A stretch of 64,000 nt of DNA. Source: JABACD01 sp047639675 (lineage in GTDB: Bacteria > Planctomycetota > UBA1135 > GCA-002686595). Position 1 is the first letter of the stretch. Each line of letters starts with the position of its first letter. A model generated the notes under the pieces. It had not been told where the DNA came from. It searched no databases and worked only from the letters and a program-made list of their open reading frames with translations. A program made the position numbers and the translations under genes. This document shows, piece by piece, positions 63,767-64,000 of the stretch. The DNA is taken from the NCBI GenBank assembly GCA_047639675.1, contig JBLIOI010000008.1, positions 1-64,000 on the forward strand, in the 5' to 3' direction.

Positions 63767-64000
63767 CTATTCATCAAAGGAGAGGTTCTGCAGGGTCCAG
63801 GAGTCGGCCTCGATAAAGACTCGTTTGCGTGACTCCTCGTGGTCCACAACGAGCAAGTCATACTCTCCAGGCGGGACGCTCAGGAACACGAAGGCGCCTT
63901 CGCGTTCCGACTTACAGATCTGCGGCTGCAGTCCAGCGTCCGGATCGACAGGCTCAATGCGTAGATGGGTGCCAACGTTCGCAGCACCACTCGAAGTGGA
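63767..64000 (-). CDS. Carboxypeptidase-regulatory-like protein, partial
   Basis: The last 77 residues of a minus-strand gene that continues past the end of the window. It reads GAFVFLSVPPGEYDLLVVD near the end, the typical closing strands of a carboxypeptidase-regulatory-like domain. It ends LQNLSFDE before a TAG (63767-63769). The frame stays open to the edge. It resembles the secreted proteins at 51909-53912 and 39473-42957. Confidence 0.6.
   Translation of the reverse strand, partial: STSSGAANVGTHLRIEPVDPDAGLQPQICKSEREGAFVFLSVPPGEYDLLVVDHEESRKRVFIEADSWTLQNLSFDE

Overview
This window looks like chromosome from a Gram-negative, LPS-making and peptidoglycan-containing bacterium, most likely of the Planctomycetota. 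The reasons are an LpxC-FabZ fusion beside LpxA, LpxD and BamA, Tat-exported Gfo/Idh/MocA proteins, several sulfatase-fold lipoproteins, many secreted multidomain proteins and moderately high GC. The phylum call is an inference from gene content, since no rRNA is present. There is no CRISPR array, no rRNA, no convincing tRNA and no phage.

0.5-21.6 kb is a conserved housekeeping block on the minus strand. Reading in transcription order it runs glmU, prs, rplY, pth, rpsF, rpsR, rplI, a hairpin terminator, then dnaB, bamA, lpxD, lpxC/fabZ, lpxA and a Gfo/Idh oxidoreductase, followed by a prolyl oligopeptidase lipoprotein, ileS with its own terminator, and an L,D-transpeptidase. Most junctions are short or overlapping. 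The block joins UDP-GlcNAc and PRPP supply, translation, replication and outer-membrane assembly.

21.6-23.3 kb is an accessory island: a Y1 (HUH) REP-type transposase between two arms of about 223 bp in inverted orientation, next to a strongly G-rich strand. 23.3-42.9 kb is lineage-specific. It holds two secreted peptidase-fold proteins (one with its HExxH motif lost), a probable protein-glycosylation group (polyprenyl-phosphate sugar synthase, a degenerate sulfatase-fold protein, a GT39 membrane transferase and a sulfatase-like lipoprotein), a four-gene redox operon (two secreted Gfo/Idh proteins, ApbE and a membrane c-type cytochrome), an acyl-CoA dehydrogenase with an ACT-like protein, a YjfB-like small protein and a pair of related secreted proteins.

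42.9-64 kb carries a secreted subtilase, a flavoprotein, a second sulfatase-like lipoprotein, a TMTC-like TPR membrane protein, carboxypeptidase-regulatory-domain proteins, a truncated ArsR next to an AHSA1/SRPBCC protein, a HEAT-repeat protein, a VOC protein, an M14 carboxypeptidase, phosphatidylserine decarboxylase, a P-domain secreted protein and a second GT2.

The most striking item is at 48.1-49.2 kb. A secreted TlpA/thioredoxin-like protein has an in-frame TGA exactly where the first Cys of the WCGPC active site should be. A hairpin starts at the TGA. This is read as a selenocysteine (UGPC) selenoprotein rather than a broken gene.
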